Assembly: GCF_014212495.1 (NCBI RefSeq)
Contig: NZ_JACKZC010000001.1
Coordinates: 434,001-498,000 of the forward strand
Length of the DNA stretch: 64,000 nucleotides
Direction: 5' to 3'
From: Pontibacter sp. Tf4
GTDB lineage: Bacteria > Bacteroidota > Bacteroidia > Cytophagales > Hymenobacteraceae
The position numbers and the translations under genes are program-made. Positions within the stretch are counted from its first letter, which is position 1, and each line of letters begins with the position of its first letter. Below, piece by piece: positions 1 to 8,068 of this stretch. A model generated the notes under the pieces. It was not told the DNA's origin and made no database searches. It saw only the letters and a list, made by a program, of their open reading frames with translations.

Positions 1-473
1 CTGATGATAAACGATGTGGCATCATCCAGCCCTTTGTAAAACTCGCCTTGCTGAAAATTTGGCTTTAACGTGTACTCTGTGATGCGCTTGGCAATGGCAT
101 CGGGCACCAGGTGCTCCATGCCGTAACCGGTTTGTATGGCTACTTTGCGCTGCTCTATGGCTACCAGAATAACAATGCCGTTGTCGAATTTTGCAGAGCC
201 TACGCCCCAGCGCTCACCTAATTCGGCCGCATACTGGTTGGCATCGTAATCGCCGATAGATTTAATGGTAACAATAGCGATCTGGGTAGAGGTGGTATCG
301 TTATAGTTTACCAGTTTATGCTCCAGTGCTGCTTCTTCCTGCTGGGTCAGGATGTCGGCCAAGTCGTTTACCAGGCGCGGCGGGTTAGGCCGTGGCGGAA
401 AATCGCTGTCCTGGGCAAGGGCCAGCAGCGGCAGGCAACAAAGGCAGAGAAAAAGTATCGCGTATCTGAGCAT
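1..473 (-). CDS. TPM-domain (YgcG-like) protein, C-terminus cut by window edge
   Basis: Reading leftward from an ATG at 473, the frame stays open to the window start, so only about the first 157 residues are present. It begins with a hydrophobic signal peptide ending near LALAQ, followed by a TPM (DUF477) domain with the family features VNDLADIL and a DNGIVILVAIEQRKVAIQTGYG segment. TPM proteins are usually envelope proteins; YgcG-type members carry C-terminal membrane or Gly-rich segments that would lie outside the window. It follows the second TPM gene by 6 bp and lemA further upstream, the usual LemA-TPM pairing. The exact biochemical role of the family is not settled. Confidence 0.85.
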   Translation of the reverse strand, partial: MLRYAILFLCLCCLPLLALAQDSDFPPRPNPPRLVNDLADILTQQEEAALEHKLVNYNDTTSTQIAIVTIKSIGDYDANQYAAELGERWGVGSAKFDNGIVILVAIEQRKVAIQTGYGMEHLVPDAIAKRITEYTLKPNFQQGEFYKGLDDATSFII

Positions 474-479
474 AGGAAG

Positions 480-917
480 TTATTTTCCGAACGAGATGTC
501 GTCGCGAAGTTCGTTCACGTCTCCTTCTCTGTTGAATGGGAAATGCGTTTTAAGCTGCTGACCAGCCATTTTTATACCATTAGCCAGGCCGGTTGCATAC
601 TTTTTCTGCTTAAAATGGCGGATCACTTCGGCGGTAATATCTTCCCAGAAATGGTCGGGCACGTTGGCGTTTATACCGGCATCACCGATCACGGCAAACT
701 GATGGTCTTTAATGGCCATGTAAAAAAGCACTCCGTTGCGGAGTTTGGTCAGGTGCATGTGCAGCTCGGCAAATACTTCGGTGGCGCGGTCCAGCACATC
801 GCCCTGGCAGTGGTTTTCGATGTGCACGCGTATCTCCCCGGAGGTGTTCTGCTCCGCTTCCTGTATGGCCGCCATGATCAGCTGCTCATCTTCCGGCGTT
901 ATAATGTCTTGGGGCAT
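480..917 (-). CDS. TPM-domain protein without signal peptide
   Basis: This 145-residue protein is a single TPM (DUF477) domain: an N-terminal helix (EDEQLIMAAIQEAEQNTSGEIRVHIE), a central NGVLFYMAIKDHQFAVIGDAGI strand block, and a C-terminal helical end. No signal peptide or membrane segment is visible, so it may be cytoplasmic or face the inner membrane. It lies between lemA (95 bp upstream) and a second, secreted TPM protein (6 bp downstream), suggesting one transcript. The start ATG at 917 follows a repetitive A/T-rich leader. Family assignment is confident; function is not known. Confidence 0.85.
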   Translation of the reverse strand: MPQDIITPEDEQLIMAAIQEAEQNTSGEIRVHIENHCQGDVLDRATEVFAELHMHLTKLRNGVLFYMAIKDHQFAVIGDAGINANVPDHFWEDITAEVIRHFKQKKYATGLANGIKMAGQQLKTHFPFNREGDVNELRDDISFGK

Positions 918-1012
918 GACCTTGATGGTTAAATTGTTGGATTGTTAAATTGTTGTTAATCAGGCAGAAAAATAACAATTAAGCAATTCAGCCATTAAAC
1001 AATTTAAGTGAT
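918..1012 (-). repeat. Repetitive CAACAATTTAAC-type leader between lemA and TPM gene
   Basis: Read on the minus strand toward the ATG at 917, this spacer holds repeated units such as CAATTTAACAATCCAAC and CAATTTAACCATC, immediately before the start codon. Similar sense-oriented units precede the start codons at 4258, 6492 and 16877. No Shine-Dalgarno sequence is present. The far half holds partly complementary copies, so a weak stem is possible. Confidence 0.6.
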
Positions 1013-1591
1013 TTAGAACTGTACCGTCGGGGCTTGCTGGGCTCCGGCTTCTGCTTCAAAGTAGCCTTTCTTCTCAAAATCGAACCAGCCGGCTATAATG
1101 TTGCGCGGGAACGAGCGGATGTAGGAATTGTAGTCCTGCACGGTCTCGTTAAACTTACGCCTTTCCACGGATATGCGGTTTTCGGTGCCTTCCAGCTGGG
1201 CCTGTAGTTCCAGGAAGTTCTGGTTGGCCTTCAGTTCCGGGTATTTTTCTACGGTAACCAGTAAGCGGCTTAGTGCACCCGACAGCTCGCCCTGTGCCTG
1301 CTGAAAACGCTGAATATTTTCCGGGGTAAGGTTATCCGGGCTGATGTTGACGCTGGTTGCTTTGGCACGGGCCTCTATTACACGTGTCAGGGTTTCCTGC
1401 TCAAAGTTGGCGGCGCCTTTCACGGTATTTACCAGGTTAGGGATCAGGTCGGCGCGGCGCTGGTAGGCGTTCTGTACGTTGGCCCAGGCAGCTTCCACGT
1501 TCTCGTCTTTGGCCACCATTTCGTTATAACCGCACGACGACTGCGAAGCCAGTACTACAAATCCGATCAGGTAAAATAATAGTCTTTTCAT
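1013..1591 (-). CDS. lemA: LemA family lipoprotein
   Basis: A 192-residue LemA family protein. The N-terminus has a short hydrophobic segment and a candidate lipobox (SQSSC, Cys20). The conserved LemA pattern follows: NEMVAKDENVEAAWANVQNAYQRRADLIPNLVNTVKG compressed into residues 23-60, then long amphipathic helices and the terminal IIAGWFDFEKKGYFEAEAGA block. LemA proteins form long helical hairpins at the membrane; the molecular role is unclear. Its downstream neighbours are two TPM proteins, a common arrangement across bacteria. Length is typical. Confidence 0.93.
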   Translation of the reverse strand: MKRLLFYLIGFVVLASQSSCGYNEMVAKDENVEAAWANVQNAYQRRADLIPNLVNTVKGAANFEQETLTRVIEARAKATSVNISPDNLTPENIQRFQQAQGELSGALSRLLVTVEKYPELKANQNFLELQAQLEGTENRISVERRKFNETVQDYNSYIRSFPRNIIAGWFDFEKKGYFEAEAGAQQAPTVQF

Positions 1592-1910
1592 AAGTTTATG
1601 TTTGGTTTGGGGTATACGTTATAGTTGTGCTGGTAAGGCGTTATGAGTACGCAAATACAGCTCCATCGTTTAAAGTTAGCCTTTTTATATTAAGAAAAGC
1701 GAATATAAGGCTGGTGGTAACTATAGGCAAGCATGTAACAGAAGGCCTGAATTATAAGGCAGGCAGCTATGGCGCAAAGGATATAAGGCCGTGCGGGTAT
1801 AGTTTTTCGAAGATACTTAAAGGCCCGGAAACCCAGCTATAGCCCTTTTCAGGATATTTACTTATCTTAGCTTTTCCCGTATTACAACCTAAACTCAGAC
1901 GGAAAACATT
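1592..1910. other. Spacer between divergent lemA and prolyl oligopeptidase genes
   Basis: This 319-bp spacer must hold the divergent promoters of lemA and the peptidase gene. It contains two CTATAG copies (near 1723 and 1837). A 71-codon open frame inside it lacks family resemblance and a credible start. No clear TAnnTTTG box was found. Confidence 0.4.
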
Positions 1911-4109
1911 ATGAAAAGAACCACTGTTCTACTGCTGGCTGGCGGCCTCACGGCTGTGTCGGCATGTAAATCCTCCCAAACAGAAACAACAAGTGTGAGT
2001 ACCGAAACAACTACCGAGGCCGCCGTTGCGACGGCCGAACCTGCCTTAACTTACCCGACTACCAAAAAAGTAGACCACGTTGACACTTACCATGGAAAGC
2101 AGGTAGCTGATCCCTATCGCTGGCTTGAGACGCATACCGACGAGGTTGACCAGTGGATAAAAGCGCAGAACGAAGTAACACAGGAATACCTGGGCGACAT
2201 CGACTTCCGCGATAACATTAAAGCGCGCCTGACCGAGATCTGGAATTACCCGAAATACGGTGCTCCGTTTAAAGAAGGCGGCAAGTATTATTTTTATAAA
2301 AACGATGGTTTGCAGAACCAGAGTGTGCTGTATGTGCAGGAAACCCTGGAATCTGAACCAAAAGTATTCTTTGACCCAAACAAGCTGAGCTCTGACGGAA
2401 CGGTAGCGTTAACGGCGTTCTCTTTCTCTAAAGATGGTAAGCATGTAGCGGTAGGTACATCAAGCGGCGGTTCTGACTGGAACACCTACCAGGTAATGGA
2501 TGTGGCTACCGGCAAAATGCTGGACGATAAACTGGAGTGGGTGAAATTCTCTGGCCCAAGCTGGTACAAAGATGGCTTCTTCTATAGCCGTTACGACGCC
2601 CCGACCGAAGGCAACAAACTGGCTAATAAGAACGAGTTCCACAAAGTATACTACCACAAAATCGGTACGCCGCAAAGCCAGGACAAACTGGTTTACGAAG
2701 ACAAAGCACACGCGCTGCGCAACTTCTACGGCCAGACTACAGACGACGAGCGCTTCCTGATCCTGAATGCATCGGAAGGTGCCAGCGGAGCCAACGCGCT
2801 ATACTATAAAGACCTGACTGACCCGAAATCAACTATAAAACCGATTGTAGATAACTTCGAGAGCGAGTACAATGTGGTAGATAACTTCGGCGACAAGCTG
2901 CTGGTGATGACCAACAAGAACGCACCACGCTACCGCCTGGTATTGATCGACCCGAAGAAACCGCAGGAGTCTAACTGGAAAACGATAGTTCCGGAATCAG
3001 CTAACGTAATGCAGAGCGTATCTACAGTAGGTGGCCGCATAATTGCCAGCTATATGAAAGATGCTACCAGCCAGGTAGTGGTTTACGATCAGAACGGAAA
3101 GCAGCTGAATACAGTAGAGTTACCAACATTAGGTACAGTTAGCGGCTTTGGTGGCGACCAGAAAGACAAGGAGACATTCTTCACGTTCACGTCGTTTACC
3201 TATCCGCCAACCATTTACCGTTACGATGTACCTAACAACAAAGTAAGTCTGTTCCGCAAAACCGAAGTAAATGTAGATACCGATGCTTTTGAGACGAAGC
3301 AGGTGTTTTATACTTCAAAAGATGGTACCAAAGTGCCGATGTTTATCGTGCACAAAAAAGGACTGAAACTGGATGGCACCAACCCGACTTACCTGTACGC
3401 TTATGGTGGCTTTAACATATCTATGACGCCTAGCTTCAGCATTGCCAACATGCTGTGGCTGGAGAACGGTGGCGTTTATGCCATGCCAAACCTGCGTGGT
3501 GGTGGCGAGTACGGCGAAGACTGGCACAAAGCGGGCATGACGCCAAACAAGCAAAACGTGTTTGACGACTTCATCGCTGCTGCCGAATACCTGATCAACC
3601 AGAAGTATACTTCATCAGATAAACTGGCTGTAGCTGGTGGCTCTAACGGTGGTTTGCTGGTAGGTGCCTTCATGACACAGCGTCCTGAGCTGGCTAAAGT
3701 TGCCCTGCCTGCGGTAGGTGTAATGGATATGCTGCGCTTCCATAAGTTTACCATTGGTTGGGCATGGGTGCCGGAGTATGGCTCTTCTGATGATGCGGCT
3801 CAGTTCGAGAACCTGTATAAATTCTCGCCGCTGCACAACATTAAAGAAGGCGTAAAATACCCTGCTACCCTGGTTAAAACAGCCGACCACGACGACCGTG
3901 TAGTTCCTGCACACTCATTCAAGTTTATCTCTGAACTACAGGCCAAAGGTGCTCCGGGCAACCCATACCTGATCAGAGTAGATGTGCGCGCTGGTCACGG
4001 TGCCGGTAAGCCAACGTCGCTGGTTATCCAGGAGTATGCCGATACGTATGCTTTCATATACAAAAACATGGGCGTAAACCCTTACGAAGGCGAAGCTCAG
4101 AACAAATAA
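1911..4109 (+). CDS. Prolyl oligopeptidase family (S9A) lipoprotein
   Basis: A 732-residue S9A serine peptidase. A lipoprotein signal ends in AVSAC (Cys19), followed by a Ser/Thr/Glu-rich linker to about residue 45, so the enzyme is probably anchored in the envelope. The family N-terminal segment (DPYRWLE) leads into a seven-bladed propeller and then the alpha/beta hydrolase domain. The nucleophile Ser578 lies in AGGSNGGLL, the acid is Asp661 or Asp662 in ADHDDRVVP, and His696 lies in RAGHGAG. The family cleaves short proline-containing peptides after proline. The gene stands alone and ends at a strong terminator. All catalytic residues are present and the length is typical. Confidence 0.95.
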   Translation: MKRTTVLLLAGGLTAVSACKSSQTETTSVSTETTTEAAVATAEPALTYPTTKKVDHVDTYHGKQVADPYRWLETHTDEVDQWIKAQNEVTQEYLGDIDFRDNIKARLTEIWNYPKYGAPFKEGGKYYFYKNDGLQNQSVLYVQETLESEPKVFFDPNKLSSDGTVALTAFSFSKDGKHVAVGTSSGGSDWNTYQVMDVATGKMLDDKLEWVKFSGPSWYKDGFFYSRYDAPTEGNKLANKNEFHKVYYHKIGTPQSQDKLVYEDKAHALRNFYGQTTDDERFLILNASEGASGANALYYKDLTDPKSTIKPIVDNFESEYNVVDNFGDKLLVMTNKNAPRYRLVLIDPKKPQESNWKTIVPESANVMQSVSTVGGRIIASYMKDATSQVVVYDQNGKQLNTVELPTLGTVSGFGGDQKDKETFFTFTSFTYPPTIYRYDVPNNKVSLFRKTEVNVDTDAFETKQVFYTSKDGTKVPMFIVHKKGLKLDGTNPTYLYAYGGFNISMTPSFSIANMLWLENGGVYAMPNLRGGGEYGEDWHKAGMTPNKQNVFDDFIAAAEYLINQKYTSSDKLAVAGGSNGGLLVGAFMTQRPELAKVALPAVGVMDMLRFHKFTIGWAWVPEYGSSDDAAQFENLYKFSPLHNIKEGVKYPATLVKTADHDDRVVPAHSFKFISELQAKGAPGNPYLIRVDVRAGHGAGKPTSLVIQEYADTYAFIYKNMGVNPYEGEAQNK

Positions 4110-4139
4110 CAACAAGTATAGATCTGCCATTTATACTTC

Positions 4140-4176
4140 AGCCGCGCTGCCTGCTTCAGGTAGCGCGGCTTTTTTA
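4140..4176 (+). terminator. Rho-independent terminator after the S9A peptidase
   Basis: An AGCCGCGCT...AGCGCGGCT stem with inner CCTG/CAGG pairing and a short loop, followed by a run of T, lies 31 bp after the peptidase stop codon. Confidence 0.85.
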
Positions 4177-4257
4177 TGCTGTGTTATGATGTTAAAGTAT
4201 AGTAGATCCCTTATATTTAAAGAAGTATAACTTTAACAATCTAACAACCTTAACTTC

Positions 4258-4728
4258 ATGGAAGCAGAACTTTACGCTGACACACCTGCGCCGCAGGGCC
4301 TGAACCTGAACCTGGCATCCGAAGACTTTTTGAGAAACACTGCTAAGTGGGGTAAATTCCTGGCTATAGTTGGGTTTGTAGGCGTCGGATTTATGGTGCT
4401 GGCAGGCATATTTGCTGGTACTATGCTTGGCGCGGCTATGTCGCAGGCTGGTGGCGATGGATTTGGCAGTGCAGGCGGTGGATTCTTCACGGTTTTCTAC
4501 CTGATTTTTGCAGCACTTTACTTTTTCCCGGTGCTGTACCTGTACAAATTCTCCGACAAAATGAAAGCAGCCCTCGACAGCAAAGACGAAGATCTGATTA
4601 CTGAATCGTTTAAGAACCTGAAGTCGCTGTTCAAGTTTATGGGCATTTTAACTATAGTTATCCTCGGCTTTTATGGATTAGCCATCATATTTATGTCTAT
4701 CGGTGCCGGGCTCGGTGCTATGATGTAA
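4258..4728 (+). CDS. DUF5362-type membrane protein
   Basis: A 156-residue protein with an N-terminal cytoplasmic stretch (LASEDFLRNTAKWGKFLAIVG) that leads into three predicted membrane segments at about 35-58, 82-100 and 129-150. A Gly/Ala-rich loop separates the first two, and a charged segment (KFSDKMKAALDSKDEDLITESF) separates the last two. This matches the DUF5362 family of Bacteroidota. The function is unknown. The start is preceded by the repetitive leader CTTTAACAATCTAACAACC with no Shine-Dalgarno site. It appears monocistronic between two terminators. Confidence 0.8.
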   Translation: MEAELYADTPAPQGLNLNLASEDFLRNTAKWGKFLAIVGFVGVGFMVLAGIFAGTMLGAAMSQAGGDGFGSAGGGFFTVFYLIFAALYFFPVLYLYKFSDKMKAALDSKDEDLITESFKNLKSLFKFMGILTIVILGFYGLAIIFMSIGAGLGAMM

Positions 4729-4753
4729 GCTATAGTTTAAGCTAAAGAACTAT

Positions 4754-4790
4754 AGAAAGCACAGCTGGCAACAGTTGTGCTTTCTTGTTT
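4754..4790 (+). terminator. Terminator after the DUF5362 gene
   Basis: A 10-bp stem AGAAAGCACA...TGTGCTTTCT with a roughly 12-nt loop, followed by TGTTT, 26 bp downstream of the stop codon. Confidence 0.7.
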
Positions 4791-4805
4791 CTATAGTTGG
4801 CCAGT

Positions 4806-4855
4806 TGCCTTCGCTCGCGTCCCGCGAGTGTAAGTTACCAGCGGACTCTGGCCGC
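4806..4855 (+). repeat. Left REP-like element flanking the RAYT gene
   Basis: A 50-bp element containing the hairpin CTCGCG-TCC-CGCGAG (4814-4828), followed by a segment ending GCGGACTCTGGCCGC. Its inverted near-copy lies at 5433-5483 on the other side of the transposase gene, with only a few mismatches. Confidence 0.8.
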
Positions 4856-4863
4856 ACCAAACA

Positions 4864-5394
4864 TTATAGTTCGGCAACTTTTAGCGGACTATCTGCGCAG
4901 GCACTGCTATAGTTGTAGTATTCCGGATTGCCAACAATTCCAGCACGGACAGGATTTTGATGGATGTATTCTAGCTTCTGATCAATTACAGCATTTGTAT
5001 GTAGCAAAGTTGGATGATTAGTATAGTTCCAGAAATGATAATTACTGTATTGCTTGTTGTTACTGGCAAAATGCTCAAAAACGTTTAACAGCCAATCTTT
5101 TCTACTCTCTTGTGGATTTCTTCTAATTTCTTCGAGGATCTTTTTAGCTGTATAGCTTTTAAACCTTCCAAGCAGTTCTGTCAATTCCCCATCCTGCCAC
5201 CTTGCAATCAGGTGCAGATGATTGGTCATGATAACATAAGCGAAAATCTCCAGGTTGAATTTCTCCTGGCAATACTTAAGGTTTTCTATCAGAATATCCT
5301 TGTACTCTTTTCTGGAAAACACATCTATCCAACCTGAAACAGTAAGCGTTACAAAGTATAACTCGCCGGGAGCTGTATTGCGGTATTCGCTCAT
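4864..5394 (-). CDS. REP-associated tyrosine transposase (RAYT, Y1_Tnp/IS200-like)
   Basis: A 176-residue single-domain Y1 HUH nuclease. Key features are the N-terminal PGELYFVTLTVSGWIDVFSR strand, the metal-binding HUH motif in TNHLHLIA (His58-Leu-His60), and the C-terminal DQKLEYIHQNPVRAGIV block that carries the usual catalytic tyrosine of RAYTs, followed by YNYSSA. RAYTs cut and rejoin single-stranded REP hairpins and are thought to disperse REP sequences. The gene sits between inverted REP-like elements, exactly the expected context. It looks intact. Confidence 0.92.
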   Translation of the reverse strand: MSEYRNTAPGELYFVTLTVSGWIDVFSRKEYKDILIENLKYCQEKFNLEIFAYVIMTNHLHLIARWQDGELTELLGRFKSYTAKKILEEIRRNPQESRKDWLLNVFEHFASNNKQYSNYHFWNYTNHPTLLHTNAVIDQKLEYIHQNPVRAGIVGNPEYYNYSSACADSPLKVAEL

Positions 5395-5432
5395 AGAGGC
5401 TTTTTAGCAAATAATACGGGTGAAATACTGAC

Positions 5433-5483
5433 GCGGCCTGAGTCCGCTTGTAGCTCACACTCGCGGGACGCGAGCGAGGGCGG
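5433..5483 (-). repeat. Right REP-like element flanking the RAYT gene
   Basis: An inverted near-copy of 4806-4855. It holds the same CTCGCG/CGCGAG hairpin (around 5460-5475) and the same outer GCGGCCTGAGTCCGC segment. It lies 38 bp upstream of the transposase start. Confidence 0.8.
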
Positions 5484-5552
5484 CAAGACCACACAAACTA
5501 TAGCTCACTATCACTAACATAAGCGAGGGCAGAAACTATAACCCAACTTACG

Positions 5553-5560
5553 TACCTTTG
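5553..5560 (+). promoter_or_regulatory. Candidate -7 box (TACCTTTG) for the acyl-ACP thioesterase gene
   Basis: TACCTTTG matches the Bacteroidota housekeeping -7 consensus TAnnTTTG and lies 23 bp upstream of the ATG at 5584. A clear -33 TTTG is not visible. Confidence 0.5.
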
Positions 5561-5583
5561 CACACCACCAAACCTCTGAAACT

Positions 5584-6324
5584 ATGAAATCGTATCCCGG
5601 CAAAAGCAGTTTTATAGTTCGTTCCAGCGAGATAGATTACCATGGTGATGCTACTATACCGGCGCTGGTAAGCTACATGCAGGAAGCTGCCTGGGAGAAC
5701 ACCCGCAACATGGGCATCTCGATGTACGACTTGTTGGAGCGCGGCCTGACGTGGGTATTGCAGCGCATGCGCGTAGAGATGTTCCGGTACCCCAAACATG
5801 GCGAAACTATAATTGTGGAAACCTGGGCATCGGGGCGGGAGCGCGTGTTTCTGCACCGCGATTTCAGGATCTATAGTTCGGAGAATGAGTTGCTGGGGCA
5901 GGCGACCAGCGTGTGGCTGGTAATGGATGTGGTGAAGCGCCAGCTGGTATCGGTGCCGGAGTTTATAACGGACATAGAAGTAGCGCCCAACCAGGAACCG
6001 CTGCCCTTTGCTAAAGGTAAACTGCCGCAACTACAGGAGCCGGTTTATACCCAGCAAATGCCCGTACGCTGGCACGACATCGACCTGAACCGCCACGTTA
6101 CCAATACCCGATACCTGCAATGGATACTGGACACGCTGCCGACCAACATCCTAGAAAAGCAACTGAAAGAAATAGATGTAATTTACAAAGCGGAAAGTGT
6201 GCTCGGCGATACCGTAATTTCAGAGGCAGGCACTACAGAAGAGCAAACTATAGTTTTGCACAAACTCACCAGCCAGCAAACCGGCAAAGAACTGGTACAG
6301 GCCAAAACAGTGTGGGCAGTTTAA
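5584..6324 (+). CDS. Acyl-ACP thioesterase (FatA/FatB-like, double hotdog)
   Basis: A 246-residue protein matching bacterial acyl-ACP thioesterases. The N-terminal hotdog domain (1-140) has SSEIDYHGDATIPALVSYMQ and MQEAAWENTRNMGIS. The second hotdog domain contains DIDLNRHVTNTRYLQW (about residues 162-177), equivalent to the catalytic Asp/Asn/His region of plant FatA/FatB. It would release free fatty acids from acyl-ACP in the cytoplasm. No signal peptide is seen. It stands alone between the RAYT unit and a GNAT gene. The length suits the bacterial family. Chain-length specificity cannot be inferred. Confidence 0.88.
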   Translation: MKSYPGKSSFIVRSSEIDYHGDATIPALVSYMQEAAWENTRNMGISMYDLLERGLTWVLQRMRVEMFRYPKHGETIIVETWASGRERVFLHRDFRIYSSENELLGQATSVWLVMDVVKRQLVSVPEFITDIEVAPNQEPLPFAKGKLPQLQEPVYTQQMPVRWHDIDLNRHVTNTRYLQWILDTLPTNILEKQLKEIDVIYKAESVLGDTVISEAGTTEEQTIVLHKLTSQQTGKELVQAKTVWAV

Positions 6325-6490
6325 GAGTTAGTGAGTTAAAGAAGTTAGAAAGTTAAAAAAGGATAAGTTAGAAAGTTAATATGGTAGAGACGCAATACTT
6401 TGCGTGATTTGCAGCAGGAAAATCAACAATGCAACCATCAACAATTTAACAATTACTACCATCCCAACAATCCAGCAATTCGACAATAAA
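6325..6490 (+). repeat. Low-complexity spacer and repetitive leader before the GNAT gene
   Basis: After the thioesterase stop, GTTAGAAAGTTAA-type units repeat (6325-6380). Units such as CAACAATTTAACAATT, CCAACAATCC and GCAATTCGACAAT then run up to the ATG at 6492. These resemble the leaders at 918-1012 and 16800-16876 and are sense-oriented to the next gene. Confidence 0.6.
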
Positions 6491-6491
6491 A

Positions 6492-6971
6492 ATGATACAG
6501 ATACGAAAAGGAACGATAGATGACCTGCCGCAGGTGCTGCAATTAGTGCGGGAACTGGCTGAATACGAAAAAGCACCACAGGAAGTGACCAATACCGTGG
6601 AAGATATGCACTGGGACGGCTTTGGCGAGCGACCGATATTTGAGTTTTTTGTTGCGGAGTCGGAAGCGGACGGCATTGTCGGGATTGCGCTGTACTACAT
6701 GGGCTACTCTACCTGGAAAGGCAAAATGCTGTACCTCGAAGACCTGATCGTGACAGAGCGCCTGCGCCGCAGCGGCATAGGAAGAAGATTATTTGATGCC
6801 GTGGCCGAAGAAGCAAAACGCGTCGAGGCCAAGCGTTTCAGGTGGCAGGTGCTGGACTGGAACGAGTCGGCTATTGCGTTTTATAAAAAAATAGGCGCCG
6901 ACCTGAGCGGCGAATGGCTGAACTGCACCCTGACCGAAGAGCAGATACAGAACTACAAAGGCAAACTATAG
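6492..6971 (+). CDS. GNAT family N-acetyltransferase (diamine acetyltransferase-like)
   Basis: A 159-residue GNAT enzyme. The N-terminus IRKGTIDDLPQVLQLVREL and the central LYLEDLIVTERLRRSGIGRR block carry the acetyl-CoA pyrophosphate loop (R/Q-x-x-G-x-G/A, here RRSGIG near residue 98). The C-terminal WNESAIAFYKKIGA segment is typical of the spermidine/spermine acetyltransferase branch. The likely reaction is transfer of an acetyl group from acetyl-CoA to an amine; the substrate cannot be fixed from sequence. The length is normal. A terminator shared with the convergent DUF4286 gene follows. Confidence 0.88.
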   Translation: MIQIRKGTIDDLPQVLQLVRELAEYEKAPQEVTNTVEDMHWDGFGERPIFEFFVAESEADGIVGIALYYMGYSTWKGKMLYLEDLIVTERLRRSGIGRRLFDAVAEEAKRVEAKRFRWQVLDWNESAIAFYKKIGADLSGEWLNCTLTEEQIQNYKGKL

Positions 6972-6988
6972 CCAACTATAGTTTATAA

Positions 6989-7027
6989 AAAAGCCCTGGC
7001 CGCACGATACGTACAGGCAGGGCTTTT
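6989..7027. terminator. Bidirectional terminator between convergent genes
   Basis: The stem AAAAGCCCTG...CAGGGCTTTT flanks a 19-nt loop, with A- and T-runs on the two sides. It serves the GNAT gene on + and the DUF4286 gene on -. Confidence 0.75.
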
Positions 7028-7046
7028 GCTTTCTGCCTGCCGGGTT

Positions 7047-7385
7047 TTACTCCTGCTCTTTTCGCTCCACATTCACGCCAACTACTTCCAGCATCGTCCG
7101 GAAAGAGGCGTAGCGGCCAGCGTAACGGGCATTAACTTTTTGCTGCAGCGCCGGTGAGTGGTCGCGCTGGTATTCCTGCAGGTCTGCCAGGCTGCGGCAG
7201 GTGTATTGTACGGCGTAGGTAGTACCGCCTGTATCTTCATCTTCCATCACCCGGCATATCTGGTTGGCCATAAAATAGCCTGTTCCCATCACTTCCGGTA
7301 TATGTACTTCTTTCATCCACTGCAGCCACTCATCGGCCACGGTGTTGTCTATACTTACAGTTACATTATATAAGATCATATTCAA
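7047..7385 (-). CDS. DUF4286 family protein
   Basis: A 112-residue cytoplasmic protein beginning MILYNVTVSIDNTVADEWLQW and containing HIPEVMGTGYF and YAVQYTC, the hallmark of DUF4286, a small ferredoxin-like-fold (dimeric alpha/beta barrel-like) family common in Bacteroidota. The function is unknown. An ATG two codons in (MILYNV) is an equally good start. The last residues are charged (VERKEQE). Confidence 0.85.
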   Translation of the reverse strand: MNMILYNVTVSIDNTVADEWLQWMKEVHIPEVMGTGYFMANQICRVMEDEDTGGTTYAVQYTCRSLADLQEYQRDHSPALQQKVNARYAGRYASFRTMLEVVGVNVERKEQE

Positions 7386-7521
7386 AATTACGAAATAGGT
7401 GCCGGTTTAGTGAGAAATACCCTTAAAATTATGCGTAATGCTATAGTCTTATGGATAAAGGGAAGAGTGGTTGCCACAAAATAATAGTTCTCGTATAAGT
7501 TATAAAAAAACTGGTTTAAGT

Positions 7522-8010
7522 ATGAAAAATCTTCTTCTGATCTGTTTATGCCTTGCCGGCATCAGCTGGCTTCAAATACCGGCGGTGGCTGCTCCTGCTC
7601 TGGATGTTCTACATGTTGCCAAAGCTGACGTGCATCCTGCCGAAGCCAAGTACGACAAGATAATGGAGAAATATGTCAATGGGCTTAAAGCTGCCTTTGC
7701 CGAGAAAGACGATAAGAAAACGATCGTTATGGTGCGGAAACTGAACGATGAGATGGTCTCGTCATTCGAAAAAATAAAGCCTGAGATCGAAAGCTGGATA
7801 AAAGGCATGACAGAGGCAGATAAAGAAGCATTTTCTAAAAGAGCCGAGAACAAGCCTTACCTCAAAACCATTTTCACGATCATGTTCGACCCCGAGATCG
7901 GCAAGCGTATAGAACAGAACCCCGAACTGAAAGCCGCCCTGGACGAAGGCAATGCCCGCATGAAAGCCCTTGGGTTTGAAGGAGAGGCCGAAGAAGAATC
8001 TGATTACTAA
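7522..8010 (+). CDS. Secreted hypothetical protein, helical
   Basis: The ATG at 7522 gives a 162-residue protein with a clear signal peptide (MKNLLLICLCLAGISWL, cleavage near AVAAP). A longer frame from a TTG at 7471 would put 17 polar residues before the signal and is rejected. The mature part is Lys/Glu-rich and predicted helical (KYDKIMEKYVNGLKAAFAEK, TEADKEAFSKRAENKPYLK). It ends with an acidic tail (EGEAEEESDY). No family was recognised. It probably lies in the periplasm and appears monocistronic. Confidence 0.7.
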   Translation: MKNLLLICLCLAGISWLQIPAVAAPALDVLHVAKADVHPAEAKYDKIMEKYVNGLKAAFAEKDDKKTIVMVRKLNDEMVSSFEKIKPEIESWIKGMTEADKEAFSKRAENKPYLKTIFTIMFDPEIGKRIEQNPELKAALDEGNARMKALGFEGEAEEESDY

Positions 8011-8068
8011 ACTGGCAAAGCCGGGCCTGTAACTATAGCCAGCCTACTGCAAACTATAGCTTAGCTCT

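Noticed and set aside
1627..1842. 71-codon open frame in the lemA/peptidase spacer
   Set aside because: It has no recognisable domain, no plausible initiation region, and lies where divergent promoters are expected.
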